Assembly: GCF_963666675.1 (NCBI RefSeq)
Contig: NZ_OY762929.1
Span: 4,932,001-4,996,000 of the forward strand
Source: an uncultured Desulfobacter sp.
GTDB taxonomy: Bacteria > Desulfobacterota > Desulfobacteria > Desulfobacterales > Desulfobacteraceae
Direction: 5' to 3'
DNA: 64,000 nucleotides
Position numbers and translations under genes: made by a program. Below, in pieces: positions 28,095 through 36,878 of this stretch. A model generated the notes under the pieces. That model was given only the letters and a program-made list of their open reading frames with translations. It had not been told where the DNA came from and did not search any database. The stretch's first letter is position 1. The number at the start of each line of letters is the position of its first letter.

Positions 28095-31000
28095 CTTCGA
28101 TAAGATTCATATCCAGCCCCAGGGCATTGAGCTCTTTAATCAGAACCCTGAAAGATTCAGGCATTCCAGGTTCCAGAACATTCTGGCCCTTAACAATTTT
28201 TTCATACATACGGGTACGACCGGTCATATCATCGGACTTCACCGTAAGAAATTCCTGGAGCGCATGGGCTGCACCGTAGGCTTCCATGGCCCAGACCTCC
28301 ATCTCCCCAAGACGCTGGCCGCCAAACTGGGCCTTACCGCCGAGGGGCTGCTGGGTAACAAGGGAGTAAGGTCCGATGGACCGCGCATGCAATTTGTCAT
28401 CAACCAGATGGTGAAGTTTAAGCATATACATGGTTCCCACGGTAACCGGCTTATCAAAGGGCCTTCCGGTACGGCCGTCGTAGAGTATGGACTGGCCGGA
28501 CGGATCACTGCCGGACATGCTGATCAACTCCTTGATCTCCTCCTCTGTGGCCCCGTCAAATACCGGCGTGGCAGTGTGCACACCATTTTTATACAGGGAG
28601 ATAAATTCTATGAATTTTTCATCGTCCATGCCGTCAATGTCACGGACAATGGCATCATCCACCAACCCTTCTTTTTGTTTGCGGGTCAAGGAGAATACCT
28701 GCTTGGCTTTATCACGCAGGGCGTCCATCCGCTTCTCCTCCAGCATTTCATCAATCTGCTGGCCCAGCGCATAGGCCGCCCGGCCCAGATGGATTTCAAG
28801 AATCTGACCGACATTCATACGAGACGGTACACCCAAGGGGTTAAGCACCATATCAACGGGTCGCCCATCCGCAAAATAAGGCAGGTCCTCCACACGGAGA
28901 ATTCTTGAGACAACACCCTTGTTTCCGTGGCGGCCGGCCATTTTATCCCCCACCGAAAGCACACGCAGCAGGGCAACAGAAATTTTAATGAGCTTAAGCA
29001 CTCCGGGAGGCAGGTCGTCACCCTTTTCGAATCTGGAAACCTGGCGGTTGAAATGATCCCGGGCCTTTTTTATCTGTTCCTGGGCCTGTTCAAGAATGAC
29101 CTGAACTCTTTCGGTCAATACGGCATCTTCAACCGTGACATTCACCAACACGGACACAGGAACCTTTGCAAAAACACCGGGTCCTACTTTTGTGCCGGCT
29201 TTGACCAGAACCTTGCCGTTCCGTTCCAGGTCACTGTAAAGCTCGTGACCGTCAAGAACGGACTCGACTTTTTCCCGGCCGACATCAGAAATGATTTTTA
29301 TCTCATCATCGCGGTCTTTTTCAAAACGCTCGATCTCTTCATCTTCGATCTGGCGAGTTCTATCATCCTTGGGCAGCCCCCGGCGTGAAAAGACCTTGGC
29401 ATCAATGACCTTTCCATGAACGCCCGGCGGCACGCACAGAGAAGTATCTTTTACATCCCCTGCTTTTTCACCAAAAATGGCGCGCAACAATTTTTCTTCG
29501 GGAGAGAGCTGGGTTTCACCCTTGGGCGTAATCTTACCCACCAGAATATCTCCGGGTTTAACCTCGGCACCCAGACGGATTATGCCGCTGTCATCCAGAT
29601 TCTTCAAGGCGTCTTCACCCACGTTGGGAATATCTCTGGTGATCTCTTCTTTGCCGAGTTTGGTATCCCTGGCCAGGACCTCAAATTCTTCAACGTGCAC
29701 AGAGGTGTAGACACCATCTTTTACCAGACGCTCGGATACCAAGATGGAATCCTCATAGTTATACCCATCCCAGGGCATAAAGGCCACGGTCACATTTTTG
29801 CCAAGGGCCAATTCCCCCAGCTCCGTAGACGGGCCATCGGCGATGACCTGCCCTTTTTTAACCCGCTCGCCCTTTTTCATAATGGGCCTGTGGTTAAAAC
29901 AGGTGTTCTGGTTGGAACGGACAAATTTTGTACAATTGTATATGGAAACGGCTTTATTAAATTTGGGATCATCCGAGTCATCATTTTTCACGACAATTCG
30001 TTTTGAATCAACATCAACCACCACACCATCACACTCGGCAACTATGGTAACCCCGGAGTCCCTGGCCACAACCGCTTCCATGCCGGTGCCCACCAAAGGC
30101 GCTTCACTGCGGATCAACGGTACGGCCTGGCGCTGCATGTTGGACCCCATAAGCGCCCTGTTGGCGTCATCATTTTCAAGAAAAGGAATCAAGGATGCGG
30201 ATACGGACACCAACTGGTTTGGCGATACATCCATAAACTTAATTTCTTCGGGGCCAACCATCTCAAATTCTCCGGCCACCCGTGCAGATACCGTGGAATT
30301 GACAAAATTCCCTTCAGCGTCCAAAACGGCATTGGCCTGGGCAATGGGATGCTCTTTTTCTTCGAATGCACTTAAATGCTGAATCGTCTTGCTGGCATTG
30401 CCGTCGGCAGCCACCCTAAAAGGCGTCTCAATGAATCCGAAATCATTTACCCGGGCATAGGTACACAAAGAGACGATCAAACCGATGTTCGGTCCCTCAG
30501 GCGTTTCAATGGGACAGATACGGCCATAATGGGACGGATGAACGTCACGCACCTCAAAACCGGCCCGTTCTCGGGTCAAACCGCCAGGTCCCAGGGCGGA
30601 AAGGCGGCGTTTGTGTGTTGTTTCGGACAAGGGATTGGTCTGGTCCATAAACTGGGATAACTGTGATGTGCCGAAAAACTCACGGACCACCGCAGATACA
30701 GGCTTGGGATTGATTAGGTCGTGGGGCATCATGGCATCCACTTCCTGCATGCTCATCTTTTCCTTAATCGCCCGCTCCATGCGGACAAGCCCAATGCGGT
30801 AGTGGTTTTCCAACAACTCACCCACAGCTCTCACCCGCCGGTTTCCAAGATGGTCGATATCGTCAACCTGGCCCTGGGTATCTTTGAGCTCGATCAGCGT
30901 CGCTGCGGTCAGCAGAACATCCTCTTTTCTCAGGGTTTTTACATCAATTTTCGTATTCACCCCAAGGCGGTGGTTCATTTTCAGCCGCCCCACCTTGGAC

Positions 31001-32214
31001 AGGTCGTAGTAGGCCTGGCGAAAAAACAGATGATCAATAAAATCCTGGGCGACCTCAATGGTGGCAGGATTGCCGGGCCGTAACCGGCGATAAATGTCCA
31101 TCAAGGCTTCTTCTTTGGACTCAATTTTGTCCGATACCAGGGTTTTACGCATACAATCCGAACTGCGGGGGTTGACATAGAGAATATCAAAGGAATCAAT
31201 ATCCTTTTCCTCAAGCAGTTCAAAGGTGTCCTCTGCAATGGTATCACCAGCTTTGAACAAAGGCGTCGAATCTTCGCTTTCCAGGAAAAAATTACCGGCG
31301 AATGCTTTGCCCACGAGCTCTTCTTCAGAAATTGGGATAAAGTCTAATTTTTCTTCGGCAAGTTGTTTCAAGGCGCGTTTGGTAAAAATTCGACCGGATT
31401 TGACCACAACTTCCCCGGTTTCAGGGGATTTTATATCATAACCGGCCCGCTGACGGACCAAATTTTCAGGAATAAATTCACGGAAGTAAGATCCGTTTTT
31501 ACGTAGAATCTTTTCTTTGGTATAGAAAAAATCGAGGATATCTTCCCCGGTGTATCCAAATGCCTTGAAAAGAATGGAAACAGGAAACTTACGCCGACGG
31601 TCAATACGGATATATACAATATCCTTGGCATCAATTTCCATGTCGATCCAAGAACCGCGCACTGGAATAATCCGGGCGTTATAAATAATCTTACCGGAGG
31701 AATAATTTTTCCCCTTATCATGATCAAAAAACACACCGGAGGAACGATGAAGCTGGGAGACAACGGCACGCTCAGTACCGTTGATGATAAAGGTCCCCCT
31801 GGGAGTCATCAATGGGATAGTGCCAAAATATATCTCTTGCTCTTTTATATCTCGGATAGTTGACACACCGGTATCTTTGTCATGGTCATAGACGACAAGC
31901 CGAACCCTGATATTAACCGGGATGTCATAGGTCATCCCGCGACTGATACACTCCTGCATAGAGTGCTTGGTCTCCCCAAAGGAATAAGAGACATATTCAA
32001 GGGAAGACGTATCGGTAAAATCCTTGATGGGAAATACGGATTTAAAAACCGAATGGAGTCCCTTCTCCTCTCTGTCCTGGGGTGACACATCCCTTTGAAG
32101 AAATCCTTCAAAGGATTCTCTTTGCATCCCGATGAGATCCGGGATGTCTATTATTTTGCGTTTACCGCCAAACTCTTTTCTAACACGCTTGTTCGTCAAA
32201 AGACTTCCGGCCAT
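28084..32214 (-). CDS. rpoB: RNA polymerase beta subunit
   Basis: Beta forms one pincer of RNA polymerase and binds nascent RNA and rifampicin. ATG 32214 is chosen because GGGAG precedes it at 5 bases and MAGSLLTNKRVRKEFGGKR is a normal N terminus. A longer frame to 32298 would add 28 unrelated residues. This gives 1376 residues. The rifampicin region reads FGTSQLSQFMDQTNPLSETT and HKRRLSALGPGGL, with no common resistance change. Later blocks include GYNYEDSILVSERLV and GDKMAGRHGNKGVVS. The end overlaps rpoC by 11 bases. Confidence 0.97.
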
Positions 32215-32284
32215 GATATCTCCCGATGTGAGTTTTTCCAACTGTAAAAGCGGAGACACGACCCTTTGGCCTTGCCCCCGCGTA

Positions 32285-32329
32285 TAGTTTATGCACAAAC
32301 TATTTGTGCTTATAAGCTATGCTAAACTA
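32285..32329 (-). other. Nested stem-loops in the rplL-rpoB spacer
   Basis: The outer arms TAGTTTA (32285-32291) and TAAACTA (32323-32329) pair and include the rplL stop. Inside are a 7-base hairpin, GCACAAA with TTTGTGC (32293-32309, loop CTA), and a 10-base palindrome GCTTATAAGC (32308-32317). In E. coli the same spacer holds an attenuator and an RNase III site that set the rpoBC to rplJL ratio. A similar role here is inference from position. Confidence 0.5.
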
Positions 32330-32716
32330 CTTTACAGACACCTGAGCACCGGCTCCTTCGAGCTGTTCTTTAACTTTGTCTGCCTCTTCTTTGGCAATAC
32401 CTTCTTTAACAGCTTTGGGGGCTTCTTCAACAAGTGCCTTGGCTTCTTTCAGCCCAAGACCGGTGATTGCGCGAACTTCTTTAATTACATTAATTTTCTT
32501 GTCACCGGCAGCTTCAAGGATAACGTCAAATTCTGTTTTTTCTTCTGCAGCACCACCGGCATCACCACCGGCAGGCATGGCACCGGCAGCAATAGCAACA
32601 GGGGCTGCTGCGGATACACCAAATTTGTCTTCAAGTTCCTTAATCAGTTCGGAAAGCTCCAGAACGCTCATATTTGAAATAAATTCAATTACATCATCTT
32701 TTGTAATATCAGCCAT
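32327..32716 (-). CDS. rplL: 50S ribosomal protein L7/L12
   Basis: L7/L12 forms the flexible stalk that recruits translation GTPases. The 129 residues have the N-terminal dimer domain (VIEFISNMSVLELSELIKEL), an Ala/Gly hinge (APVAIAAGAMPAGGDAGGAA) and the C-terminal factor-binding domain (KINVIKEVRAITGLGLKEAK). It follows rplJ by 71 bases, and the region after it is structured. Confidence 0.98.
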   Translation of the reverse strand: MADITKDDVIEFISNMSVLELSELIKELEDKFGVSAAAPVAIAAGAMPAGGDAGGAAEEKTEFDVILEAAGDKKINVIKEVRAITGLGLKEAKALVEEAPKAVKEGIAKEEADKVKEQLEGAGAQVSVK

Positions 32717-32787
32717 TTTAATCTCCTGAAAATACGAATATCTTAAATCGTACTTAATAAATCTAAAGTTTTGGTTTGTTTTTTAAG

Positions 32788-33312
32788 TTACGCTGCATCT
32801 TTTTGATCTTTAACAGCATTAAGCACATTGAGAAAAGATCTGGGAACACCGGCCAGCACGTTGACGAAATTTGTGGGAACGGCATTGAGAGTACATACCA
32901 ACTTGCCCAAGAGTTCTTCTTTGGACGGCATCTTGGCAAGTTGCTTAACATCTTCTTCGCTTAGAAATTTGCCATCAAGGGCGGCACCCTTGAGCTGCAA
33001 TTTCTCATTGGTTTTCAGAAATTCTGATACAACCTTGGCAGGGGCCACAGGATCATCTTTGGAAATGATGATCGCATTCGGTCCTTTAAAAAGATCAACC
33101 AACACCTCTGAGCCGGTCCCTTTCGCGGCCAGCCTCATCAAGGTATTTTTCACAACGGCCATTTGCGCACCAGCGTCCCGAAGTTTTGCACGAAGCTCGG
33201 TCACCTGGGATACAGTCAGGCCTTTGTAATCTACCAGAAGAGAAATCTCAGCTTCGCCGAGATCACTTGCAAGTTTTTCAACCAGTTCTTTTTTCTGGGA
33301 AATATTCAGCAT
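32788..33312 (-). CDS. rplJ: 50S ribosomal protein L10
   Basis: L10 anchors L7/L12 dimers to 23S rRNA and often represses its own message. The 174 residues start MLNISQKKELVEKLASDLGE, with EISLLVDYKGLTVSQVTELR, MAVVKNTLMRLA and a helical C-terminal tail (VLAGVPRSFLNVLNAVKDQK) that should bind L7/L12. AAGGAGGTG precedes ATG 33312. It follows a 181-base leader after rplA. Confidence 0.98.
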   Translation of the reverse strand: MLNISQKKELVEKLASDLGEAEISLLVDYKGLTVSQVTELRAKLRDAGAQMAVVKNTLMRLAAKGTGSEVLVDLFKGPNAIIISKDDPVAPAKVVSEFLKTNEKLQLKGAALDGKFLSEEDVKQLAKMPSKEELLGKLVCTLNAVPTNFVNVLAGVPRSFLNVLNAVKDQKDAA

Positions 33313-33501
33313 TTTTTTACACCTCCTTCCATAAATAAATTAACGTCGAAGGTGCCAACGAAACCAAAACAAAATCTATATTTCTGTCTCGGCAGGCCGG
33401 CAAATCCGATTATGCACATACATGCACCTACTGTCTAGGACAGGTCTTAAACGTGTTTAGTCCAGACAAAAACAAAACACGTTTATTATTTAATTAATCA
33501 A
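33313..33501 (-). promoter_or_regulatory. Probable rplJ (L10) autoregulatory leader
   Basis: On the - strand this spacer has a perfect 10-base stem (33449-33458 with 33475-33484), then AGACC, a CTGTC-CTA-GACAG hairpin and a CTGCCGAGACAG segment, and last the rplJ ribosome binding site. A long, folded rplA-rplJ spacer of this kind is where L10 or the L10-L7/L12 complex binds mRNA in several bacteria. I identify it from position and structure only. Confidence 0.55.
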
Positions 33502-34194
33502 CTACTTGATCAGTAGAGGATCCACTTTTATACCAGGGCCCATTGTTGAGGACACGCTGATTGATTTCAGATAGGTTCCTTTGCTTGCAGCTGGTTTGAG
33601 AGAGAGAATTTTATCAAGAAATACAGTTACATTTTCCAGCAGTTTCTCAGCACCAAAGGAAATTTTACCCACAGGGACATGAACAATACCGGCCTTTTCA
33701 ACTCTGAAATCAATTTTACCGGCCTTCACTTCGTTGATGGCCTTAGCAAGCTCAAAGGTTACCGTTCCCGTTTTTGCATTGGGCATCAACCCCCTGGGGC
33801 CAAGGACGCGTCCAAGCTTACCCACAGTACCCATCATGTCCGGTGTGGCAATTGCTTTGTCAAATCCAAACCAGCCATCTTTAATCTTCCCAACGATCTC
33901 GTCTGTGGCAATGAAGTCTGCACCTGCATCAAGGGCTTCTTGTTCCTTTTCACCTTTGGCAAACACCAGAACTTTAACCTCTTTACCCAGCCCATTGGGC
34001 AGGACAACGGTTCCACGAACCATCTGGTCTGCATGCCGCGGGTCAACCCCTAGCCTTACGGCAACGTCAACCGTTTCGTCAAATTTTGCATAACTGGAAG
34101 ATACAGCAATTTCCAGGGCATCTTTGGGTCCGTACTGAACCATTCTGTCCACTTTGCTCAGTGCTTCGTTATGTTTTTTACTCCGCTTAGGCAT
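33502..34194 (-). CDS. rplA: 50S ribosomal protein L1
   Basis: L1 forms the mobile stalk that moves deacylated tRNA toward the E site. ATG 34194 (MPKRSKKHNEALSKVDRM, 230 residues) is preferred over a GTG three codons upstream because it gives the usual N terminus. Conserved blocks are VDVAVRLGVDPRHADQMVRG, MGTVGKLGRVLGPRGLMPN and the C-terminal SSTMGPGIKVDP. It follows rplK by 24 bases. Confidence 0.97.
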   Translation of the reverse strand: MPKRSKKHNEALSKVDRMVQYGPKDALEIAVSSSYAKFDETVDVAVRLGVDPRHADQMVRGTVVLPNGLGKEVKVLVFAKGEKEQEALDAGADFIATDEIVGKIKDGWFGFDKAIATPDMMGTVGKLGRVLGPRGLMPNAKTGTVTFELAKAINEVKAGKIDFRVEKAGIVHVPVGKISFGAEKLLENVTVFLDKILSLKPAASKGTYLKSISVSSTMGPGIKVDPLLIK

Positions 34195-34218
34195 TTTAAT
34201 CACTCTTATACTTGAAAG

Positions 34219-34641
34219 TTAAACGACTTCTATTCCCATGCTTCTGGCTGTGCCCTCAATAATTTTAACGGCAGCATCAATATCCGAGGCATTCAAATCC
34301 GGTTTCTTGGTTTCTGCAATTGCAACAACCTGATCTCTTGTCACTTTGCCGACCTTATCACGGTTCGGCTCTCCAGACCCCTTTGAAAGCTTGGCTGCAG
34401 CCAAAAGCAGCCTTGACGCCGGCGGGGTTTTAGTTATGAAACTGAAGGAGCGGTCCTGGTACACAGTGATAACAACTGGAATAATCTGCCCCGCATCATT
34501 TGCGGTCTTCGCGTTAAACGCCTTGCAGAAATCCATGATATTGACACCGTGCTGCCCCAGAGCCGGACCAATTGGAGGAGACGGATTTGCCTTGCCGGCT
34601 TCAACCTGAAGCTTAATTTGTGTCATTACTTTTTTTGCCAT
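34219..34641 (-). CDS. rplK: 50S ribosomal protein L11
   Basis: L11 binds the GTPase-associated centre of 23S rRNA and is needed for RelA activation. The 140 residues include QIKLQVEAGKANPSPPIGPA, LGQHGVNIMDFCKAFNAKT and the C-terminal IEGTARSMGIEVV. The proline pair of the N domain, the usual thiostrepton contact, is intact. It lies 35 bases after nusG. Confidence 0.98.
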   Translation of the reverse strand: MAKKVMTQIKLQVEAGKANPSPPIGPALGQHGVNIMDFCKAFNAKTANDAGQIIPVVITVYQDRSFSFITKTPPASRLLLAAAKLSKGSGEPNRDKVGKVTRDQVVAIAETKKPDLNASDIDAAVKIIEGTARSMGIEVV

Positions 34642-34676
34642 TTTATAACTCCTGAAACTCTTTATTTACAACCCGA

Positions 34677-35207
34677 CTAAATTTTGGTTACCTGTATAAA
34701 ATTCAATTCGACTGGAGTAGCTCGCCCAAAGATGCTGACCAAGACCTTCACCTTCTCCTTATCCGGAGACACCTCTTCAATGGTGCCGTTAAAATTGGAA
34801 AAAGGCCCATCAACAACGCGAACATCATCACCCGGCTCAAAATAATATTTTGGCTGTGGCTTTTCCTTACCCTGTTCCATCTTCTCGATAATGCTCTGGG
34901 CTTCTCTGTCGGTAATGGGGGCAGGTTTGTTTTTCCCGCCAAGAAAGCCGGTAACCTTAGCAGTGGAACTCACAATGTGCCACGTCTCATTATCCAGATG
35001 CATACGCACAAGTATATATCCGGGATAAAATTTCCTGGAAGACTGCCTTTTTTTTCCATCCACCAGCTCCACAACATTTTCGGATGGAATCAGAATGTCT
35101 CCGAATTTTTCCGGATGTTTTAATCCCTGGATTTTTTCCTCCAGGGCAAGCTTCACTTTTTGCTCATGACCGGAATAAACGTGGACGACATACCATTTTA
35201 AAGACAT
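34677..35207 (-). CDS. nusG: Transcription termination/antitermination factor NusG
   Basis: NusG binds RNA polymerase and links it to Rho or to the ribosome through S10. The start at 35207 gives MSLKWYVVHVYSGHEQKVKL and 176 residues, with AAGGGA upstream. A longer frame to 35273 would run back into secE. The N-terminal NGN domain has the PGYILVRMHLDNETWHIVSS region, and the C-terminal KOW domain has DVRVVDGPFSNFNGTIEEVS. It lies 16 bases after secE. Confidence 0.97.
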   Translation of the reverse strand: MSLKWYVVHVYSGHEQKVKLALEEKIQGLKHPEKFGDILIPSENVVELVDGKKRQSSRKFYPGYILVRMHLDNETWHIVSSTAKVTGFLGGKNKPAPITDREAQSIIEKMEQGKEKPQPKYYFEPGDDVRVVDGPFSNFNGTIEEVSPDKEKVKVLVSIFGRATPVELNFIQVTKI

Positions 35208-35223
35208 TTTATTTCCCTTGGTC

Positions 35224-35577
35224 TCAAGTAAGGACAACCTGGACAAGCTTGGACAAGCTGTAATCAAAAACACCTAGAAAAACAGCAACAACGAACACAA
35301 AAATAATAACCACAACCGTCGTTCCGGTTGTTTGCTTCCGGGTCGGCCAGACAACTTTTTTCAACTCAACTTTTACTTCACGAAAGAATTCTACAGCCCT
35401 TGCAATAAAGTTGCCGTCACCAGATTGCACCACCGACTTTTCAGACTTAGAAACAGACGACGCGGACACCGGCCTCCCTGCCGCAGTCGATTTTACAGCA
35501 GCACCAGTCTCTTTTTCTATTTCAGCAACTCTTTTTCTTTTTTCGCTCTGAGGCTTTTTTTTCTGTAATCTCGACAT
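35224..35577 (-). CDS. secE: Protein translocase subunit SecE
   Basis: SecE clamps SecY in the SecYEG channel. The 117 residues have an unusually long, Lys/Ser-rich cytoplasmic N-terminal extension (about 60 residues) before the conserved amphipathic FFREVKVELKKVVWPTRKQT and a single membrane segment (VVVIIFVFVVAVFLGVFDYS). It lies between tRNA-Trp and nusG, the usual place. Confidence 0.95.
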   Translation of the reverse strand: MSRLQKKKPQSEKRKRVAEIEKETGAAVKSTAAGRPVSASSVSKSEKSVVQSGDGNFIARAVEFFREVKVELKKVVWPTRKQTTGTTVVVIIFVFVVAVFLGVFDYSLSKLVQVVLT

Positions 35578-35637
35578 ATTCCACCGATGAATTACCTCCT
35601 GACCAATCTAAATATCGACCAGGAGGCTATAATAAAG

Positions 35638-35714
35638 TGGCAGGTCAGGAGGGAGTCGAACCCCCAACAGCCGGATTTGGAGTCCGGAGCTCTACCAATT
35701 GGAGCTACTGACCT
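35638..35714 (-). tRNA. tRNA-Trp (CCA anticodon)
   Basis: On the - strand the acceptor stem AGGTCAG pairs with CTGACCT, the discriminator is G and a CCA end is encoded. The anticodon loop reads CTCCAAA, so the anticodon is CCA. The D and T arms are normal (TTCGACT loop). It sits between rpmG and secE, in the same direction. Confidence 0.97.
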
Positions 35715-35724
35715 GCATGATAAT

Positions 35725-35883
35725 CTATTTTATTTTTGTTTCTTTGTGGACGAGATGTTTATTACAGAATTTGCAATATTTTTTAAATTCAATCTTGTCC
35801 GGAGTCTTGCGTTTGTTCTTGGTCGTTGTATAATTTTTTCTCTTGCATTCAGTACAAGCAAGAGCAATAAGCACTCTGTCCAC
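35725..35883 (-). CDS. rpmG: 50S ribosomal protein L33 (zinc-type), GTG start
   Basis: This 52-residue protein starts at GTG 35883 (MDRVLIALACTECKRKNY), six bases after an AGGGG site. It has the zinc ligands Cys10/Cys13 and Cys37/Cys40 (CTEC and CKFC) and the NYTTTKNKRKTPDKIEFKKY core. L33 is a small protein at the E-site side of the large subunit. It lies between tRNA-Thr(GGT) and tRNA-Trp. Confidence 0.95.
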   Translation of the reverse strand: MDRVLIALACTECKRKNYTTTKNKRKTPDKIEFKKYCKFCNKHLVHKETKIK

Positions 35884-35993
35884 TTTCAACCCCTTGACGT
35901 TTGTTTTTAATATTGCCCACTTCGCCTAGCTAACTTAAATATACTGGCAAACGGCGCTTAATTCAATGCGGGTATAAACTTCATAGCACAATT

Positions 35994-36070
35994 TGGAGCC
36001 CATGACCAGAATCGAACTGGTGAACCTCTTCCTTACCAAGGAAGCGCTCTACCGACTGAGCTACATGGGC
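35994..36070 (-). tRNA. tRNA-Thr (GGT anticodon)
   Basis: On the - strand GCCCATG pairs with CATGGGC, with a T discriminator and encoded CCA. The anticodon loop is TTGGTAA, giving anticodon GGT. It is the fourth tRNA of the Thr-Tyr-Gly-Thr cluster and precedes rpmG. In enteric bacteria a tuf gene would follow here; none does. Confidence 0.97.
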
Positions 36071-36114
36071 TTGAACGGCTATGCAATTTAAGCCAGCGTA
36101 CAGGAGACTACGAA

Positions 36115-36190
36115 TGGAGCGGGAGACGAGGTTCGAACTCGCGACATTCAGCTTGGAAGGCTGAAGCTCTACCAACTGAGCTACTCCCGC
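36115..36190 (-). tRNA. tRNA-Gly (TCC anticodon)
   Basis: On the - strand GCGGGAG pairs with CTCCCGC, with a T discriminator and encoded CCA. The anticodon loop CTTCCAA gives anticodon TCC. D and T arms are regular. It lies between tRNA-Tyr and tRNA-Thr(GGT). Confidence 0.97.
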
Positions 36191-36274
36191 TTATGATAAG
36201 ACTAATTCAAGTCAATCAACCAAACCGACCATGTAGTCCCAGCAATCTTATACGCAGATCTCCTACATTTGTTT

Positions 36275-36359
36275 TGGTGGTGGGGGGAGGATTTGAACCT
36301 CCGAAGGCTGAGCCGTCAGATTTACAGTCTGATCCCTTTGACCACTCGGGAACCCCACC
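36275..36359 (-). tRNA. tRNA-Tyr (GTA anticodon)
   Basis: This 85-base tRNA has acceptor arms GGTGGGG and CCCCACC, an A discriminator and an encoded CCA. The anticodon loop CTGTAAA gives anticodon GTA. A long variable arm is present, as expected for bacterial tRNA-Tyr. It lies between tRNA-Thr(TGT) and tRNA-Gly. Confidence 0.97.
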
Positions 36360-36369
36360 TAAGCTATCT

Positions 36370-36445
36370 TGGAGCCGATACCCCGAATCGAACGGAGGAC
36401 ATTCTCATTACAAGTGAGATGCTCTACCAACTGAGCTATATCGGC
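36370..36445 (-). tRNA. tRNA-Thr (TGT anticodon)
   Basis: On the - strand GCCGATA pairs with TATCGGC, with a T discriminator and encoded CCA. The anticodon loop CTTGTAA gives anticodon TGT. It is the first gene after the promoter at 36489-36517 and so heads the whole tRNA, secE-nusG and ribosomal transcript. Confidence 0.97.
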
Positions 36446-36488
36446 TTACTTTAAGCTACACACTCTTCCGTAGCAAAAAGACCGGGCA

Positions 36489-36517
36489 AAGATAACAGAA
36501 CATTTTTGATCTGGCAA
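36489..36517 (-). promoter_or_regulatory. Promoter for the tRNA-Thr/Tyr/Gly/Thr-rpmG-tRNA-Trp-secE-nusG transcript
   Basis: On the - strand TTGCCA (36512-36517) and TATCTT (36489-36494) are exactly 17 bases apart, and a GC-rich stretch (TGCCCGG) follows the -10. GC-rich discriminators are typical of stable-RNA promoters under stringent control. The first tRNA begins about 43 bases downstream of the -10. Confidence 0.7.
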
Positions 36518-36878
36518 CCCTTTTTTTCATAAGAATTTATATTTTTTTCCAAACAAGGGATCGGCGCCATATTTTCAGATAAACCGACATGCTCAGGATA
36601 CATAATATAGGGACACAATAATACATTAATTAACCCTTGCGCAGTTTAGGATTTCTCTAATTTATAAAAAAGCCGCCCAAACTCAATAAAAACAATAGTT
36701 CCACGCAATTTTTTCATTGACATTCCACGCGATCTTATTTACACAAAAAGATATTCCGATAACAGCAATACGCTGAGTTGGGCTATCGATACCTAAAGTT
36801 CTATTCACAATAAAATACATAGTAATCTAGTAGCTTGAAAGTTTATACTGTTTAAGCAGCTAGCGGTAAGGAGACCAA
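36518..36878. other. Divergent intergenic region without a gene
   Basis: This 361-base stretch between the tRNA promoter and the transglycosylase gene is A/T-rich. I see no small gene with a ribosome binding site on either strand. It contains a perfect TTGACA on the + strand and the leader of the next gene. Confidence 0.6.
36717..36745 (+). promoter_or_regulatory. Possible promoter for the lytic transglycosylase gene
   Basis: TTGACA (36717-36722) is a perfect -35, and TACACA (36740-36745) follows at 17 bases but matches the -10 only half. It is 134 bases before the GTG start, leaving a long leader. A different -10 such as TATACT at 36844-36849 could be used instead. Confidence 0.35.
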
